A DNA stretch of 64,000 nt from Brachycybe producta (Eukaryota > Arthropoda > Diplopoda > Playtdesmida > Andrognathidae): positions 1,788,356 to 1,852,355 of the forward strand of contig JAUPFP010000035.1 of assembly GCA_036925085.1 (NCBI GenBank), in the 5' to 3' direction. The translations under genes were made by a program, and so were the position numbers. Every line of letters starts with the position of its first letter. Within the stretch, counting starts at the first letter, position 1. Positions 1 through 13,200 of the stretch are shown here, piece after piece. The notes beneath the pieces are model-generated. The model was not told the origin of the DNA and did no database searches. It was given only the letters and a program-made list of their open reading frames with translations.

Positions 1-2490
1 TGTCCAAATATAAAAAAGATATCGTCGCCATGAGCAGCTCCAGCCCAAGCTGGAAATGGAGTGTTGCTTGGACGATGATCAAATTTGTAGTAGTACACCG
101 GTAAATTTCTATCCGAAAGTTGATGTCCAAATTCGTTTGTTGGGCACACAAAAATGAAGTCACCAAAAAACTCGCCTAAAAAGTCGCATAGAAACAAAGT
201 TTTAAAAACTTTATTGAGGCTTGGTATACGACACTAATGAAATGAATAATGAAACATGTCAGACAAAATTCATAAATAAATACAAAAAAATGTCAAATTT
301 AGAGAGGGGCAAATGCCCCCTTGCCCCCCCCCCCCTCCTCTCGTGGGAGCCCATAATTTTATGTAAAAGCATGTGAAACGACCTGCCGTGTAATGAGCTT
401 CATTTTTCTGCGTTTTAGTACTAATTTCACCTAAATGCGACTGTAACCTTAGTTGACCGCATTAGAACAAAGGACGTTGTAACGAACGTTGCATCGTTCG
501 TTGTTGAATAACATTGTCATAAAAGTGACCAGACACACGCACAACATCCTCACTACGTTCGTTACAGACAACACATGCTAAAACGTGTGTTGAGTAGCCG
601 CATGGACATTGTAGCATGTTATGTGTTAGTACTGGCGATCTGACGATGTCAGTTATTCTGTACTCTCAGCAAAGCTGTCAAAAATAACGTGCGTCGCAGC
701 GTTCGTTGTTTTAAAAGCTCGAGTGACCTCAATGTAAAGGTATGTCTCTACTGTATACACGAGTCTGCAACATGACCTTCACAACAAAACTTTGTTCATA
801 GATTCAAAAATGTTGCAGAAGCAATTAAAATGTTGCTTGGTTTAGGTTGCATACGCCTGCTTCGAGATCAAGAGAAAAACGAGACAGTGTTCATATAGAT
901 AATAAAAACCGCCCTCTTTGAAGACCTCGATAAAGGTAGAGGATAGCGATTAAGGGATCATAGTAGAATATCGAGTGTGCCTGTGTTTAGAACCACATAT
1001 CAGATTAATATTCTCCACTACCATCCCACTCTATTACACCAAGAATAGAGACATACCTCGTTTTTGTGCGAGATGGAACAAATCATCTTTTCATAATAAT
1101 GTTTACAGACTCATGAATATAAATGGAAACAATATTTTCTAAAAAGGCAGAATAAACAATGATTCAGTGGTTATGCATTGATGAATAAAAAAAGCTTAAA
1201 GCTTTACACAAATATTTTTAAAAAAATAAATAGCTTACTTGCAATCTGGCGATTTGCTTCATTGTCATAAATATCTTCCCAGTTACTATAAAGGTAATTC
1301 ACAGCATGTTTTTGCATTGAGTTTAAATGATATCTGTTCATTATTTTATTGATCATTAAATGCAGAACTTCATGACTAATTGAAAGATTTTCCGATTTAG
1401 AAAAGTCATAATTTAAATAAGATGCGACAAACATGCTGCCTTCATTTTGTGTTATTCCCAGAACTACCGAAATGTTCTTTCGAACAACTTCTTCGTAAAG
1501 ACTTGCAACATGGTTAGGTATAAAGTATCCATCGATTACAGGTCTGTAAAATGCAGAAAAAGACTCCTGTGCAACATCAAGTATTTCTGCGCTAACTGTT
1601 TTAAGGCATGCAACAATTTCAACAGTGGTTGTGTTGCTGTTTCGATTACAACTGGTGAAATTTCCCAAAATTTCAATAATTTCTAGATTTTTGTCTATGG
1701 AGGTGTACAACGCACCAATACTAAGTGGCGCACCACTCATCAGAATTGCACGTTGGAATAAATTGTGACTTAGTGGTGAAAGCATTAAGAAACCAACTGA
1801 AAAGGCACCAGCACTTCCTCCAAAAATAGTAACCGAACCTGGATCTCCTCCGAAACTTTCAATGTTATCGTGCACCCATTGTAAAGCCATCAGATTGTCT
1901 AATACTCCGGCATTTCCAGGTGCTTCTGGAGTTCCAGAAAACAGATAACCAAAAGCTCCAAGCCGATAATCGGCTGTCACTACAATCACATCATTGATCA
2001 CCGCCAACATGCTGCCGTTGTATCGATCGATCGAAGTGGTTCCACGTATAAAACCACCACCGTAAATGAAAAACATAACTGGCAATGCAGTTCCATTTGA
2101 ACGGCTGCTATTCAGTGGTGCATATCTTTCAGGCACGTACACATTCAAATAAAGACAATCTTCGGACTCTGGAACAGTAAGTTTCCAAGTTTCTTCAGTT
2201 CCAAGTTGAATGCATGCATTATGTTTGCGAGTACCATCTAAGGTACCATTCCAAGGATCGGCTGGAACTGGACGTTTAAATCTTAATTGTCCCACAGGAG
2301 GTCTTGCAAATGGAATACCATGAAAAACATGCACCATTAATCCCATCACTTCGTGCGTATTTCCTCTCACTGATCCCAGTTTAGTGTGGACTACAGGATG
2401 ATCAATCACATCATTCAATTCTCCCAAACATGTTCCAATGATAACAAACGAAATGATTAAAGACAAACTTGTTCTCCATGAATTATACAT
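1..2490 (-). CDS. Cholinesterase-like carboxylesterase, gene 1 (3' end cut by window edge)
   Basis: Secreted alpha/beta-hydrolase of the carboxyl/cholinesterase family, expected to hydrolyse carboxylic or choline esters. Exon 1 is 2490-1239, from an ATG with a hydrophobic signal peptide (about residues 1-22) to a GTAAGC donor in phase 1. Exon 2 begins at 175 after a TTTTAG acceptor and runs off the left edge; exon 3 is outside the window. Oxyanion-hole motif YGGG is near residue 143. The nucleophile Ser226 sits in GGSAG, the acid is Glu350 (NEGSMF), and the His lies in exon 2 (AHGDD). The Trp ten residues before EDCLYLN is at the spacing of the choline-binding Trp of acetylcholinesterase. Several NxT/S glycosylation sites are present. 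It looks catalytically competent. It is first of a same-strand tandem family; substrate is unknown. Confidence 0.9.
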
Positions 2491-4626
2491 TGTTATGCTG
2501 AATGTTAAATTCGCATTTGTGTTTACTGTGGCCTTTCAACACTGATAAATTCTCAGCATCTGTTTGTTAAACATGACATAAAATAATGTGGATTAGTACG
2601 AAAAGCATTAATCCCTATGACATATACAGTCCAATTTGTTTTCATTATGTCATATTTATTAGCAAATAGCAAATCATTTGATTCTTCATGACAATTAATT
2701 ATTGATTAAAATCCAGACGAATCCTTTGCAGTGCTTTGCAGGAAATGCTTTTGAATTTCAAAAGCCAAAAAACAGACTTTTTTAGAAACTTAAGTGGACT
2801 GAATATTACAAAGTCCACAGTAACAACTTCTATTACAGATTATTTGGATATCAAGTGTAATCCAAGGTCTCATTTGCAATCATATCTACAACAATTCCAT
2901 GTCTGTTACAGTCTTCTGAAAAAAGAAAATATTGCAAATAAGTGAATTGATTTTGGTACAGCTGATTCAATATTTTAGTCAATTTGAAGAATAATTATTC
3001 ATTCAGACTTATGAGTCTGTATACAAGCATCTGCAACGTAGACTTGACAACACAAAGTTCATTTTTTGAGTCTGTAAATGAAGTTTTTATTGTTAAGATC
3101 ATGTTACAGACTCATGAGTCTGAATGGAAACAATGCTTTATACAGTATGTTCTAGGGTTGTATTCTTAATAATTTTTAAGACCAAGATATAGAATTGCGT
3201 CATTTTTGTCTGATAAAAAGAATTAATAACTATAAATACGTTAATAAATGCGTCATCTTTTGTTCTTTTGCACTAGCAAGCATAGCGAGGAAAAACTTTT
3301 TTTTAAAAAAAAAGAACGTATGAAACCAAACAAATTTTTTTTTCTGCATCGATTATTTCTAAAAAAGTTAGTTTTCTGTGCGATTATGAAATTTGAATTT
3401 TGTTTCATAATGAAATCGACCTCATAATGCGAAATCTGGCCATCTGTGCGGTCCATCGAGAAAATGCTTTAGTAAGCTACTCGCAAACATTCACTCTCAA
3501 TCAGAGGAGCACACGGGATTGTTTTAAATGGATGAAGCAAGTGACAAAGTTTAAATTTGAAAATGAGTATATAGAGCAGAAAATAGCCTCATAAATATCC
3601 GGGCTTGGCCAGACTTTCAAAAAAGTCACGTTATGTCCTTGTTAGGGGTCTACAACCAAATATCAATTTTTTGGAAATACTCTGAAATCCAATTTAATTT
3701 TGCAAAGATTAAAGATTTGGAATACATGAACATTGCCACCTTTCACCTTTTTCCTGCTCAGGGCAAGATCCGAACAACTGCCCCAATATGATTGTTAAAA
3801 TATGTCATTTTCGGTAGACATCATTGATAAAACTATTTATAGTCCGTTTTGGGGCATTGCTAATTTAAGATAACTTTTGATTAACTTTAGTGTCTTTTCA
3901 GTTTTAACAATAACAGTTAATTGAATGTTGATAAATAGGCCTAACCTTATAAATGAGTGAACATCAATTTTTGTTAAAAAAAAAATAGTTTCACAGAATT
4001 TATTGATGCCCCTCAATAATGATGCCCGGGGGACACTACATAAAATGCTTTCCTATTTTTCAGAACACAAAAAGAAAAAAACATAATTTAGAAGTCCTTT
4101 GCTTTTAAATATATCAGCATTATTATATATATAATATTCCAGGTCTGTGTGTGTGTGTGGAGTAACACTGTACAAACCCTTGAAGCACGTCGGAATTTAT
4201 ATAAATTTAAATAAATGAAGACATGAACAGCTTTTTTTCTCAAGGTCAACTATATGTTGCACCCTTCTCATTCAAGAACCCCATGATATTAAATTGGAGA
4301 GGGGAAAAGGTTGGAAAGTGTAGAGGGGGAGAGAGAAACGTAGAGGGGGAAAAAGTGGGAGGGGCCACTGAAATGAAAGGAGTAAAAAAGGAACAAACGA
4401 CGCGCATGCGCACAATTGCCTGTGAATTTTGCTTCCGTCATTTATGACGGGTTACCCCACTAGTTTACTAATAACATGTAGAGCTATGGCTTGTGAACTT
4501 TATATTTTTAAAGTGGTGATCGCATTGGCAATATTTAAAGCAAAATTCATTGCAATGTTTTCTTGAATAAACTGCAATTGCCAGTGTGATAAGACTCTTG
4601 CAAGACTTAAAGTGGTTTCTTGCACA
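2491..4626. other. Intergenic stretch, esterase gene 1 5' flank
   Basis: No gene is supported here; the short open frames are not conserved with anything I recognise. Around 2655-2940 the sequence resembles the upstream flanks of esterase genes 2 and 3 (a TTATTAGCAAA block and a block resembling GTAATCCAAGGTCTCATTTGC), so it is probably duplicated promoter-side DNA. A segment near 3105-3140 repeats one near 1103-1135 (common core TTACAGACTCATGA). A short TG-rich microsatellite is near 4146-4160 and a purine-rich tract at 4290-4385. Confidence 0.5.
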
Positions 4627-4832
4627 ACTAGCGTTTGCCCATTAGAATTAGCAGAGCGCATGCGCATTACCATCTTATCGTTTTATATAGGATAACTAAC
4701 CTAACCAAACCTATAGTGAACGTCTCATCGGCAGTTTCCATTGGTGATTAATAGATGGCGCTGCTAACGCAAATAAACCGATAAGATGGAAATGCGCATG
4801 CGCTCTGCTAATTCTAATGGGCAAACGCTAGT
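4627..4832. mobile_element. hAT-like MITE, 206 bp
   Basis: Near-perfect terminal inverted repeats of about 54 bp (4627-4680 against 4779-4832) start ACTAGCGTTTGCCC. They are flanked on both sides by the 8-bp direct repeat CTTGCACA (4619-4626 and 4833-4840), the target duplication length typical of hAT transposons. There is no coding capacity, so it is a non-autonomous copy. The spacer contains a short CCTAACC-type motif. Confidence 0.85.
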
Positions 4833-5099
4833 CTTGCACACGGTCTTATAGAAAACGCCGATCTTCGTTTTTTTTGCAAGAAATTGCAAGATTCACAGCA
4901 ATATTTGACTCATTTTTTGCAATCAATCTTGCGAGAAAAATAACCAGTGTGATTGCCACTTTAATCTATAAAATTACGTATTAAAGTAAAATATTTGGCT
5001 TTATAAAGGAAGAGGGAGGGCAAGAGCCCTCCTTGTCAGTATGTGCCAATGACCATGTTTCCAATCATATTCAAACACTTGCATTAAAAATATTCCACA

Positions 5100-8000
5100 T
5101 CATTTACCTTTTTCAATTAATTTTGGTATGAAAATATTCCAAAGTGCACATTGTTTTGCTCTTGGTCCTTTGTTAATGATATCACCATCTAACTCGATTG
5201 TAACATATGTTTGGTTGTCACGGCTGTATAGAGGCCATGAAACCTCTTCATAAGTAGGAATCCTGAAAACAATACAATATCAATATATTACAAATACAAG
5301 TAAGGAACAGAGGTAATATCCATTTACCCAAATTTTGCAAAATTTCCAAAAGTTTTCATAATTTGATAACTAAGTCGAGATTCCTTGGTGTTATATTCAC
5401 TTTTTGATACCAGTGGTTGTCCAAATATAAAAGGTAGATCTTCACCATGACTAACACCTGCCCAAACTGGACATTTGGAGTTACTTGGGCGATGGTTAAA
5501 TTTGTAATAGTACACATTTATATTTCTATCAGATAGCTGATGTCCAAATTCGTTCGTGGGACACACAAACATGCTTTCACCCAAAAAGTCACCTAAAATG
5601 TTAAAAATTATATTATATATGGCGAACATTCGTCAACAATTTGGCGAACATTTGTCAAAAATTTGGCGAACATTTGTTAATAATTTGGCGAACATTCATC
5701 AAAAATTTGGCGAACATTCGTCAAAAAATTGGCGAACATTCGGCAGAAATTTGGCGAACATTCGGCAAAAATTTGGCGAACATTCGTCAAAAATGTGGCG
5801 AACATTCGTCAAAAATGTTTCGAACATTCGCCAAAAATTCGGCGAACATTCGCCAAAAATGTGGCGAACATTCGCCAAAAATGTGGCGAACATTCGTCAA
5901 AAATGTGGCGAACATTCGTCAAAAAATTGGCGAACATTCGGCAGAAATTTGGCGAACATTCGTCAAAAATGTGGCGAACATTCGTCAAAAATGTGGCAAA
6001 CATTCGCCAAATATGTGGCGAATATTCGTGAAAAATTTGGCGAACATTCGTGAAAAATTTGGTGACCTTTTACTAAGGTATAATACGCTTTCAATTTCTC
6101 CTTATGTGTTGTTCCTCTTCTGAACTGCAGAATTAACTAAGAATTTATAAATCAGCAGTTCATAAAACGAATTAACAGTTTCTGAACTATGAGTTTTCAC
6201 TTTTTTTTAAACAAAAGTATTCTGAAAATTTATTTATCTCATAAAAGACATTCCTGTTTAGAATAATTATATCACAAAGAAAAGTTTCATCCACTGATTT
6301 TTGTCTCGTGTACCAGGAATACATAAATTTCAATAAAAAAATTACTAGAAATTAATCATTAAGAGGCATGCGATAAAAACTAAGAAAAAAAAATAAATAA
6401 AAGACAAGAAAGGTAGAAATGTTGGTTAAAAAAAGCATGGTCATAAGATTTAAATAAATCCACTTAATGTGCCATCTTAAAATTGCACATGACCACAAAA
6501 CTTGTTTTCAGTTAGTAAACATCATGCTTAGAACATTAAAATATTGCAAAACAAACTTTAAGACGTTTAAAAATTGTCAATAACTCAATCTATAAATATA
6601 ATTTAGACAATGAACAAATCTAAATTACGGTTTTACATTCTAAGATGTTTCATCAATAGCTGATTTTGAAATTTTTGATTATTCTGTCTTTCAGAAGAGC
6701 AAAATTAAAGAGAAACTAGAAAGTGTTTCAAAAACTACAAGTGTAGCTCAATCACTCAACTCAGTACAATTAACTGCAATCAGCTGGAGAGCCATATGGC
6801 ATAATCTTCCCAACGAAGTGAAAACATATTTAATAGTTTATTTAAATAGTATTAAGTCTATGTCATAATAACAATAGTAGTAGTTGTAACACTCCTGAAA
6901 TAAAAAAAAATTCACTAAGATTTGACTAAAATCTAAATTTATTAACTTGTACAATTTGCGAGATCTAAGCTCATAAACAGAAGCATTTTTGGTTGTTTAA
7001 AAAACTTACTTGCAATCTTACGGGTTGTTTCATTGTTATAAATATCTTCCCAGTTACCATAAACATAATTTACAGCATCTTTTTGCATTGAGTTAAAATG
7101 TAGCAGGTCCATTACCCTATCTTTTATGTTTTGCAGTTCTTCTTGGCTAACAGACAGATTTTCCGCATTGGAAAATGTATATTTCATGCTGAATGCCACG
7201 AACATGCTGCCTTCATCTTTTGTAACTCCAAGGATTACTGAAATATTCTTTTTAACAACTTCTTCATAAAGATTTTCAACACGTTTTGGAAAAAAGTGTC
7301 CATCTAGCACTGGCCCATAAGACGCACGGAAAGATTCCTGTGCCTTGTCGAGTATTTCTGCACTAACAGCTTTGAGACAAACAACGATGTTTTGAATTGA
7401 TTTGTTGCCACTTTGATTACAATTAGTGTAGTTGCCAAGATTTTTAATAATTGTAAAAGAATTGACCATGGATGTAGACATTGCTGCAAAACTAACTGGT
7501 GAACCGCTCATTAGAATGGCACGAAGAAATAATTTAGGGGTACGCGGGGACAGCATCAAGAGACCAGCTGAAAAAGAACCAGCATCCTTGCCCAAAATGG
7601 TAACAGTTTCCGGATCACCTCCAAAACAGCGAATGTTATCTTGAACCCACTGCAAAGCCATAAGGTTGTCTGACAAGCCAGCATTTCCCGGTGCTTCTGA
7701 AGATCCAGAAAATAGATACCCAAAAGCACCAAGCCGATATTCAGCAGTGACCACAATAACATCATTCACCACTGCCAGTATGCTGCTGTTGTATGCCTCG
7801 AAAGAGGTGCTTCCATATATAAAACTTCCACCATAAATGAAAAATATAATTGGCAATCCAGTTCCATTTGAACTATTGCCATTTATTGGTGCCAATGTTC
7901 CAGGCACAAATACGTTCAGATAGAGACAGTCTTCTGATTCTGGCACAAGTACTTCCCAAGACTCTTCAGAATGCATCTGGAAGCATGCGTTATGTTTGCG

Positions 8001-8255
8001 AGTACCATCTAAGGTGCCATTCCAAGGATCTGATGGGACTGCATGCTTAAATCTTAATTGCCCCACAGGAGGTTTCGCAAATGGGATACTATAAAAAATG
8101 TGTACACTTGAATTCAACACTTTGAGTGTATTTCCTCGTACATGTCCTAGTTTAGTGTGGACTACAGGGCGATCAATCACATCATCTTCCAAACACGTTC
8201 CAAAAGTGACAAAGTAAATAATAAAAAACCAAACTGTTTTCCACAAACTATACAT
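5100..8255 (-). CDS. Cholinesterase-like protein, gene 2, nucleophile Ser replaced by Asp
   Basis: Three exons on the minus strand: 8255-7010, 5592-5328 and 5262-5100, together 1674 nt, 557 residues. I chose the ATG at 8255 because the protein then begins with a signal peptide aligned with its paralogues; the upstream open frame has no ATG in register. The fold motifs are intact: YGGS oxyanion region near 141-144, EDCLYLN with the choline-site Trp at 100, Glu about 348, and His464 in SHGED. The nucleophile elbow reads GKDAG, with Asp224 (GAT codon, 7584-7586) instead of Ser. By known enzymology this abolishes the normal ester-hydrolysis mechanism. The gene is otherwise uninterrupted, so it may be a non-catalytic cholinesterase-like protein (binding or adhesion) rather than a decaying copy. 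Intron 1 holds a minisatellite. Confidence 0.9.
5618..6062. repeat. 22-bp tandem repeat (about 20 units) in intron 1 of esterase gene 2
   Basis: About twenty tandem copies of a 22-bp unit containing GGCGAACATTCGTC, with variants such as TTCGCC and TTCGGC. Each unit is partly self-complementary (GGCGAA/TTCGCC) and could fold into small hairpins. Since 22 is not a multiple of three and units lack stops, long open frames arise in several frames on both strands; these are by-products. It lies between exons 1 and 2, 26 bp from the exon 2 acceptor. Confidence 0.9.
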
Positions 8256-8754
8256 TCTTTTAAATATAAAATTAATTCTTAAACAAATATTCGAATTTAC
8301 CGTGGCACACTGACCACTTTTTACTGGTTGTTTGTTAGATTTGTCCTTAAAAAGCACACCAGTAGAATTATTACACAATTATTTATTTCCAAATCCGCTT
8401 TAAACAGGAAATATTCATTAGCAAAATAAAAATTAACTGACCTTTGACAGAAATTTCAGATAAACCACATTTATTATCGACTAAAGTTCTTGTCTTCGTG
8501 TTTTTTAGATTCTAATGCAAAAAAAAACAAGAATTTTTTATTAGAAACAAATTGGAAATGAAAATAAATTTTTCCGTACTTTTTATTAAAATTATCTGAT
8601 CACTATTGCTCAGCGTCATATAATTTCTCTTCGACCTTTCATAATCAAAAACTGTCGAAACTCACAACTATTCACTATCAAATCTGTTTCATTTCTGTTC
8701 ATATGCTATCAAATAAAAATGTTAAACAAATTATTATGTAAAATACCAAAAAAT
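8256..8754. other. 5' flank of esterase gene 2
   Basis: No gene seen. It contains a flank block (about 8405-8640: ATTAGCAAAAT, then GACCTTTGACAGAAATTTC, then GCTCAGCGTCATA) that is also present upstream of gene 3 and as an orphan copy at about 41365-41680. Shared promoter-side sequence copied with the genes is the likely explanation. Confidence 0.5.
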
Positions 8755-9020
8755 TTTCAATTAATTTTGGTCAGCAAGTTATTACAAAAAGCAGATTTAT
8801 TTGCTTTTCAAATGCAATTGACTGTAACATGGCCACACAACCAGTTTGTAGGATGGAACCCTAAAATTAAAACAGCAAAAATTCATATTTAAAAACATAC
8901 ACATGGATAACACAAGAAAATAGTCTATATAATATACCTATATTATACCTATCCATAACTAAGCTAACATCCCTCAGAGGTATATTCATTTTTGATACCA
9001 ATCGTTAGCCAACTATAAAA

Positions 9021-9870
9021 TGTAACATCCCCGTTTCCGTAGGGTTAGTAGAGAGATCTCTACTAGCCATCTAGAAGTGTCGAATGGATGTTGATGATTA
9101 AGTCTTTCGGTCTATTGGCTCCTGTGTTGCACACTTAACCACCAGGGACACAAGGGTCGGTACCTCAGGAGACCTGTGGTAGAGAATATTGTAGAGATGT
9201 CGTCTTACACTCGGCTGCTGGAGACTTCGTTGTCCGGTGGAAACATCGGCTACGTGGCGGCTATAATTCTAAGTCCCACTCCCATAAAATGACTGAGTCC
9301 ACACATTGAATTCGTATGTTGAAAATGCTCTTTTATTCAATAAACAGAGAGTCCTGTAGATTGAGAGATATCGCATCGGTCTTAAGCATAAAGACGGTCT
9401 GTCCGATCTGCCTGATCTATCCGATCTGTCCTCTCAATCTACAACCTCTTGTATTTATACTCAAAATACAATACAAACATCTGATTATGATAACAAAGGC
9501 TCCAGGTGTGTCCAAGTCTCTTGGACACACTCGGACCTAGAAGTGAACTATCACTTGACAAGAAAACGAAAACATCTATAAGATGTATAAATTATAACAA
9601 TACAGAAGGATGTACGATCATCCTCCTATTAACAATTTGTAAAGATTCTCACGTCCAAAAGTTCTGCATCGATGGTTCTTCTAGGATCTATCCTATTAAC
9701 CATCGATGTAGTACTTTTGGGCTATTCTTCTCATCTTTGGAGGGCAGGGAGTCATCGTCGTAATGACCTCCCGGCCACCCCCAAGCATGAGGTGAGAACC
9801 TTTCATCGATACAACTTGATTACAGGGTGTTTACAAAAACGGACGAATTCTAGACGGTGAATTCGTTACA
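9021..9870 (-). repeat. 3' LTR of element A
   Basis: 850 bp, essentially identical to 19638-20487. In element orientation it carries a TATA-like GAGTATAAATAC (about 9449-9460) and downstream AATAAA (about 9335-9342), the usual spacing of LTR promoter and polyadenylation signals. Short open frames inside are identical in both LTRs and have no support as genes. Confidence 0.95.
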
Positions 9871-9880
9871 CCCCCCAACT
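9871..9880 (-). other. Polypurine tract of element A (short)
   Basis: Directly upstream of the 3' LTR in element orientation, GTTGGGGGG abuts TGTAAC. A short G run at this position serves as plus-strand primer site in LTR elements. Assignment rests on position. Confidence 0.6.
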
Positions 9881-10298
9881 AGTTTAAGAGTACGTCCCTG
9901 TACTCTCAAAAAGTTAACCAATAAAAATACCCGTTGGTATGAAAATCTATACGATAAAAATTATAATCCCGTTGGATGATAAAATTTAAAAATCACAGCT
10001 CGTGATACTAATAGCATCTCGCTATTTTAAAAATTCCCGTTCGGAATTAAAAGCAATTCTAAAAAAATTGACAAATAGGCGAAAGCCTATCAAATTACAA
10101 AAGGGACAATCCCCTAATATAAAAACTTCTATAAAAACGCAGGCAACTGCCTTAAAAACTACGAAAAATTCTAGACAACGGTCTATAAAAATAAATGCGA
10201 ACGTGCATTAAAAATACAAAATACAAAAGTATAAAACGCAATACTTAAAAAAACAAACAATCAGGATTATGGAGACAATATTACAACCCAGATTCTTG
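9881..10298. other. 3' untranslated region of element A
   Basis: AT-rich stretch between the pol stop and the 3' LTR. No open frame, RNA gene or repeat that I can support. Confidence 0.5.
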
Positions 10299-13200
10299 CT
10301 AATACATCTGGTCGGCCCATCCAATTGCAGGGCTCTCAGGTCCTCGACGAAGTTCCATTTCGAGGAACTCGGCGGCTCCAGCCGATCCCTTGTAGTAGCG
10401 ATGACTTCGGCGACCCTCTGCATGACTGGTGGCCTCATCGAACATGAGATAGGGACGGTCATCGTGGAGGGATGGCCTACGAATCGGGTTCCTGACGATG
10501 CGAATGGGACGATCTTGATCCCATCGAAAGAACTGTCGCATCCACCGGCGAATTTCGTCGTCGTTTTGTTCCAGGTGGAAGACATCGTTGTAATAATGCA
10601 CTGTTGTCTTGTCCAGCCGATTGTTGATCACCAAGATGAGCGACAAAGCCCGGACGACGAGTACGACGATAAAGACCTCTGTGTCTGCAGGAAGAGAGTT
10701 CCTCGGTGGGGTCTCATTACTCTCGAAGAGCCCCAGGTACAGATGGCGACGCGGCGTTCGTTTGCGCTGCCATTGAACAAATAAATTGTTCAGTATCGTC
10801 TCATCCTCTCGTGTACTCCGGTGTGGCTTCGTGATGGGCTTACCATCAGGGACCTTCAAGGACTCCGTGGGGGCCCCCAATGGTAACCCCAGACGCTCCT
10901 TTACTGGCCTTCGTTTTGGCACAGCACCCATAGCCTTGGTCGACTCGTTCTTTGCCTTGGTTTCGATCCCGACAGCTTCTGTTGCTTCGGGAAGCGTCGT
11001 GGAAGCCCTAGGACACCCAGGAGCTTCTACTTCGCTCCCGGCGGCTTCCATTTCGCTGCTAATGACGACGTCATCCTTGTAAAGATGCCCCTCCGTTCGT
11101 GGGCAAATGTCACGAAGCGTGATAGCATTGTTTGGGGCTTTGCAGAAGAAACTCTTAACCTCAGAGCGAAGTTTGGTCCTCAGGCCTCTGCTGGGACGGT
11201 TTTGTTCAACGAGAGGCCTTGGCTGCCTCCAACGTCGAACGCCGCGTACCAGCAGGTCTTCTGGGAGGCCTGAATCCCGAACCTTACTGCGAAGAGTTGT
11301 TTCCTCTCCCCAAATTCTGCTGTCGTACAGAATGACTCGTTCACCATCGTTCGTTTCATACACGTTATTCGTTAAGGAGAGTCCCTGCTGATGGTATGCA
11401 ACGGCCAGATCGACTAACTGATGAAGTTGCTCCTGATATTTTGCCCTTGGATCTGTTGTAGGACTGTCCACACTCTTGTTGGTGGTCTTCAACTGGACAT
11501 AAGTCCTTGCAGCTTCCGGCTCGGCAACCTCTGGCTCGAGGAGATCCATCCCCTCTTCATCAATATAGAGCACGTCGTTATCTTCGTCGTTGTTGCCTTG
11601 CAACTTTTTCGGGACTTCCTGTGACACGGAGATCATCATCACCTCGGCTTCATCGATCTTGATGGTCCGTTGGTTGAGGTGGGCCACAGCGGACTCCGTG
11701 AGCCCTTCCTCACGTCGACGCTTGGCTTCTCGGTGTCGCCTGCTTGGCTTGTTCTTCTTCCGCTCCAAAACCTTGATGGGAGCGACTTCTGCGGCAGGTG
11801 GGCTGGTGAGTGGCACTGGTCGTTTTAGTGACGGCACGGCTACCTTCACTTTTGCTGCTGCTGGCTCTACCAGCTCCATGTAGGCTTTTTCTGCCTGTTT
11901 CAGGGCGGCACTCTTGCGGACGTATTCGCCTTTTTCGTTCCAGATTTCGTTGACGCTTCGGTGCGGTACTGGAGGTCGGTTCCGACGACTGTGGCGCTCC
12001 CAATCTGCAGGGGTCCACTCGCTGGTGTCGTTCGGATCACTTTCTTTGCCCCATTTTCTTGGTTCTGCGCCTCCGGGAGCAAACTCTCCGGGCTTGATGG
12101 CGTTAAAGAAATTAGGCTGCCCAGCCCCAATGACTCCTGGCAAAATCTTGGCCTTCTGTTCGGCCTCTTGGCGCTTTGTCATTTTGGGTGCGGCTTCGCA
12201 GGTCCACAATCCATCGGCGATCTCTTTTTCTAATGCCACCGCTGCAGCATCGAAGATTAGTTTGGATCCGCCTGGTATTGGTACGATGGAACTCGGTCTA
12301 GCCTCTTCTCGCTGATCGAAGTATCGTCCTCTTTTGTGGGCACGACCCTGCAAGGTGGGCCCACGGACACCGTGACCGCAACCCTGCCTGGTAGTGGCCA
12401 CTTCTTCGTAGAGATTTGCTAACGGCGACTGCATAGTCGTACTTCTTTTCGAAAAAGACAAAGGAAAAGTGTTTGGATCTCGGAGCCCGAAATTCACATG
12501 CTTTTTTCGGCTCCTTCTTACCTCTTTCGATTCATTTGCAGATCTTTTCTCGATCCTTTCGATGTTTGTCGATAATTCTTTTAAATTTTGCACAAACAAA
12601 ATAATACTTTCGAGGATTTTCCAAATTAAACAATAGAATTTTCCCAATTTGTCCACGATGCAATTATAACTTTCCAAAATATGGCTGATAACGGCATAAT
12701 CCGCCTTGATATCATACAGATGCCAAAAAATAGTGCCGGTACATGTGTATAGCACATGGGCACAACTGTCAGTTGTGAAGAAGATAAACAATAGGACCCG
12801 GATCCATAGTGGTGCGAGGCTAGTAGACATTTCACTTAATGTATCCCTCCGCCCACGTGTTTCTTCTATGCTTGGTAGCGTCATTGACCGCTCCCTGTTT
12901 ACTTCCTCATTTGGGACGTCATTTCCATCTGTGGCGTCACTAGCATCGATATCATCGTCCATTTTTGTTGTTTCATCGATAACTTCCGCGTTTTTCACCT
13001 CCATTTGAAATTCCATCGGCGAATTTACATCTTTTTCGTCGATTTTCATCGTTTCTTCAGGAATTTCGCTGATTTCTTCAACAAATCCAATGGTTTCCAT
13101 GGTAAAATTCGTCTTATTACCATATTCTCTGGTGAATTTCATCGCATCTTCGCCAGGTAAGTATGAGAATTGCTGCTGGTTATCGTCTGCTGCCATTTTT

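Noticed and set aside
5618-6062. CRISPR-like regular repeat
   Set aside because: Units are contiguous without unique spacers and the DNA is eukaryotic intron; it is a minisatellite.
5556-6123. Overlapping 165- and 160-codon plus-strand frames
   Set aside because: They are translations of the 22-bp minisatellite in different frames, with no non-repeat coding content.
8256-8378. Upstream extension of esterase gene 2 exon 1 (to 478 codons)
   Set aside because: The extension has no ATG start and the paralogues all start at the position equivalent to 8255, followed by a signal peptide.
9316-9860. Three short plus-strand frames, repeated at 19933-20477
   Set aside because: They lie inside both LTR copies of element A, antisense to it, with no protein similarity.
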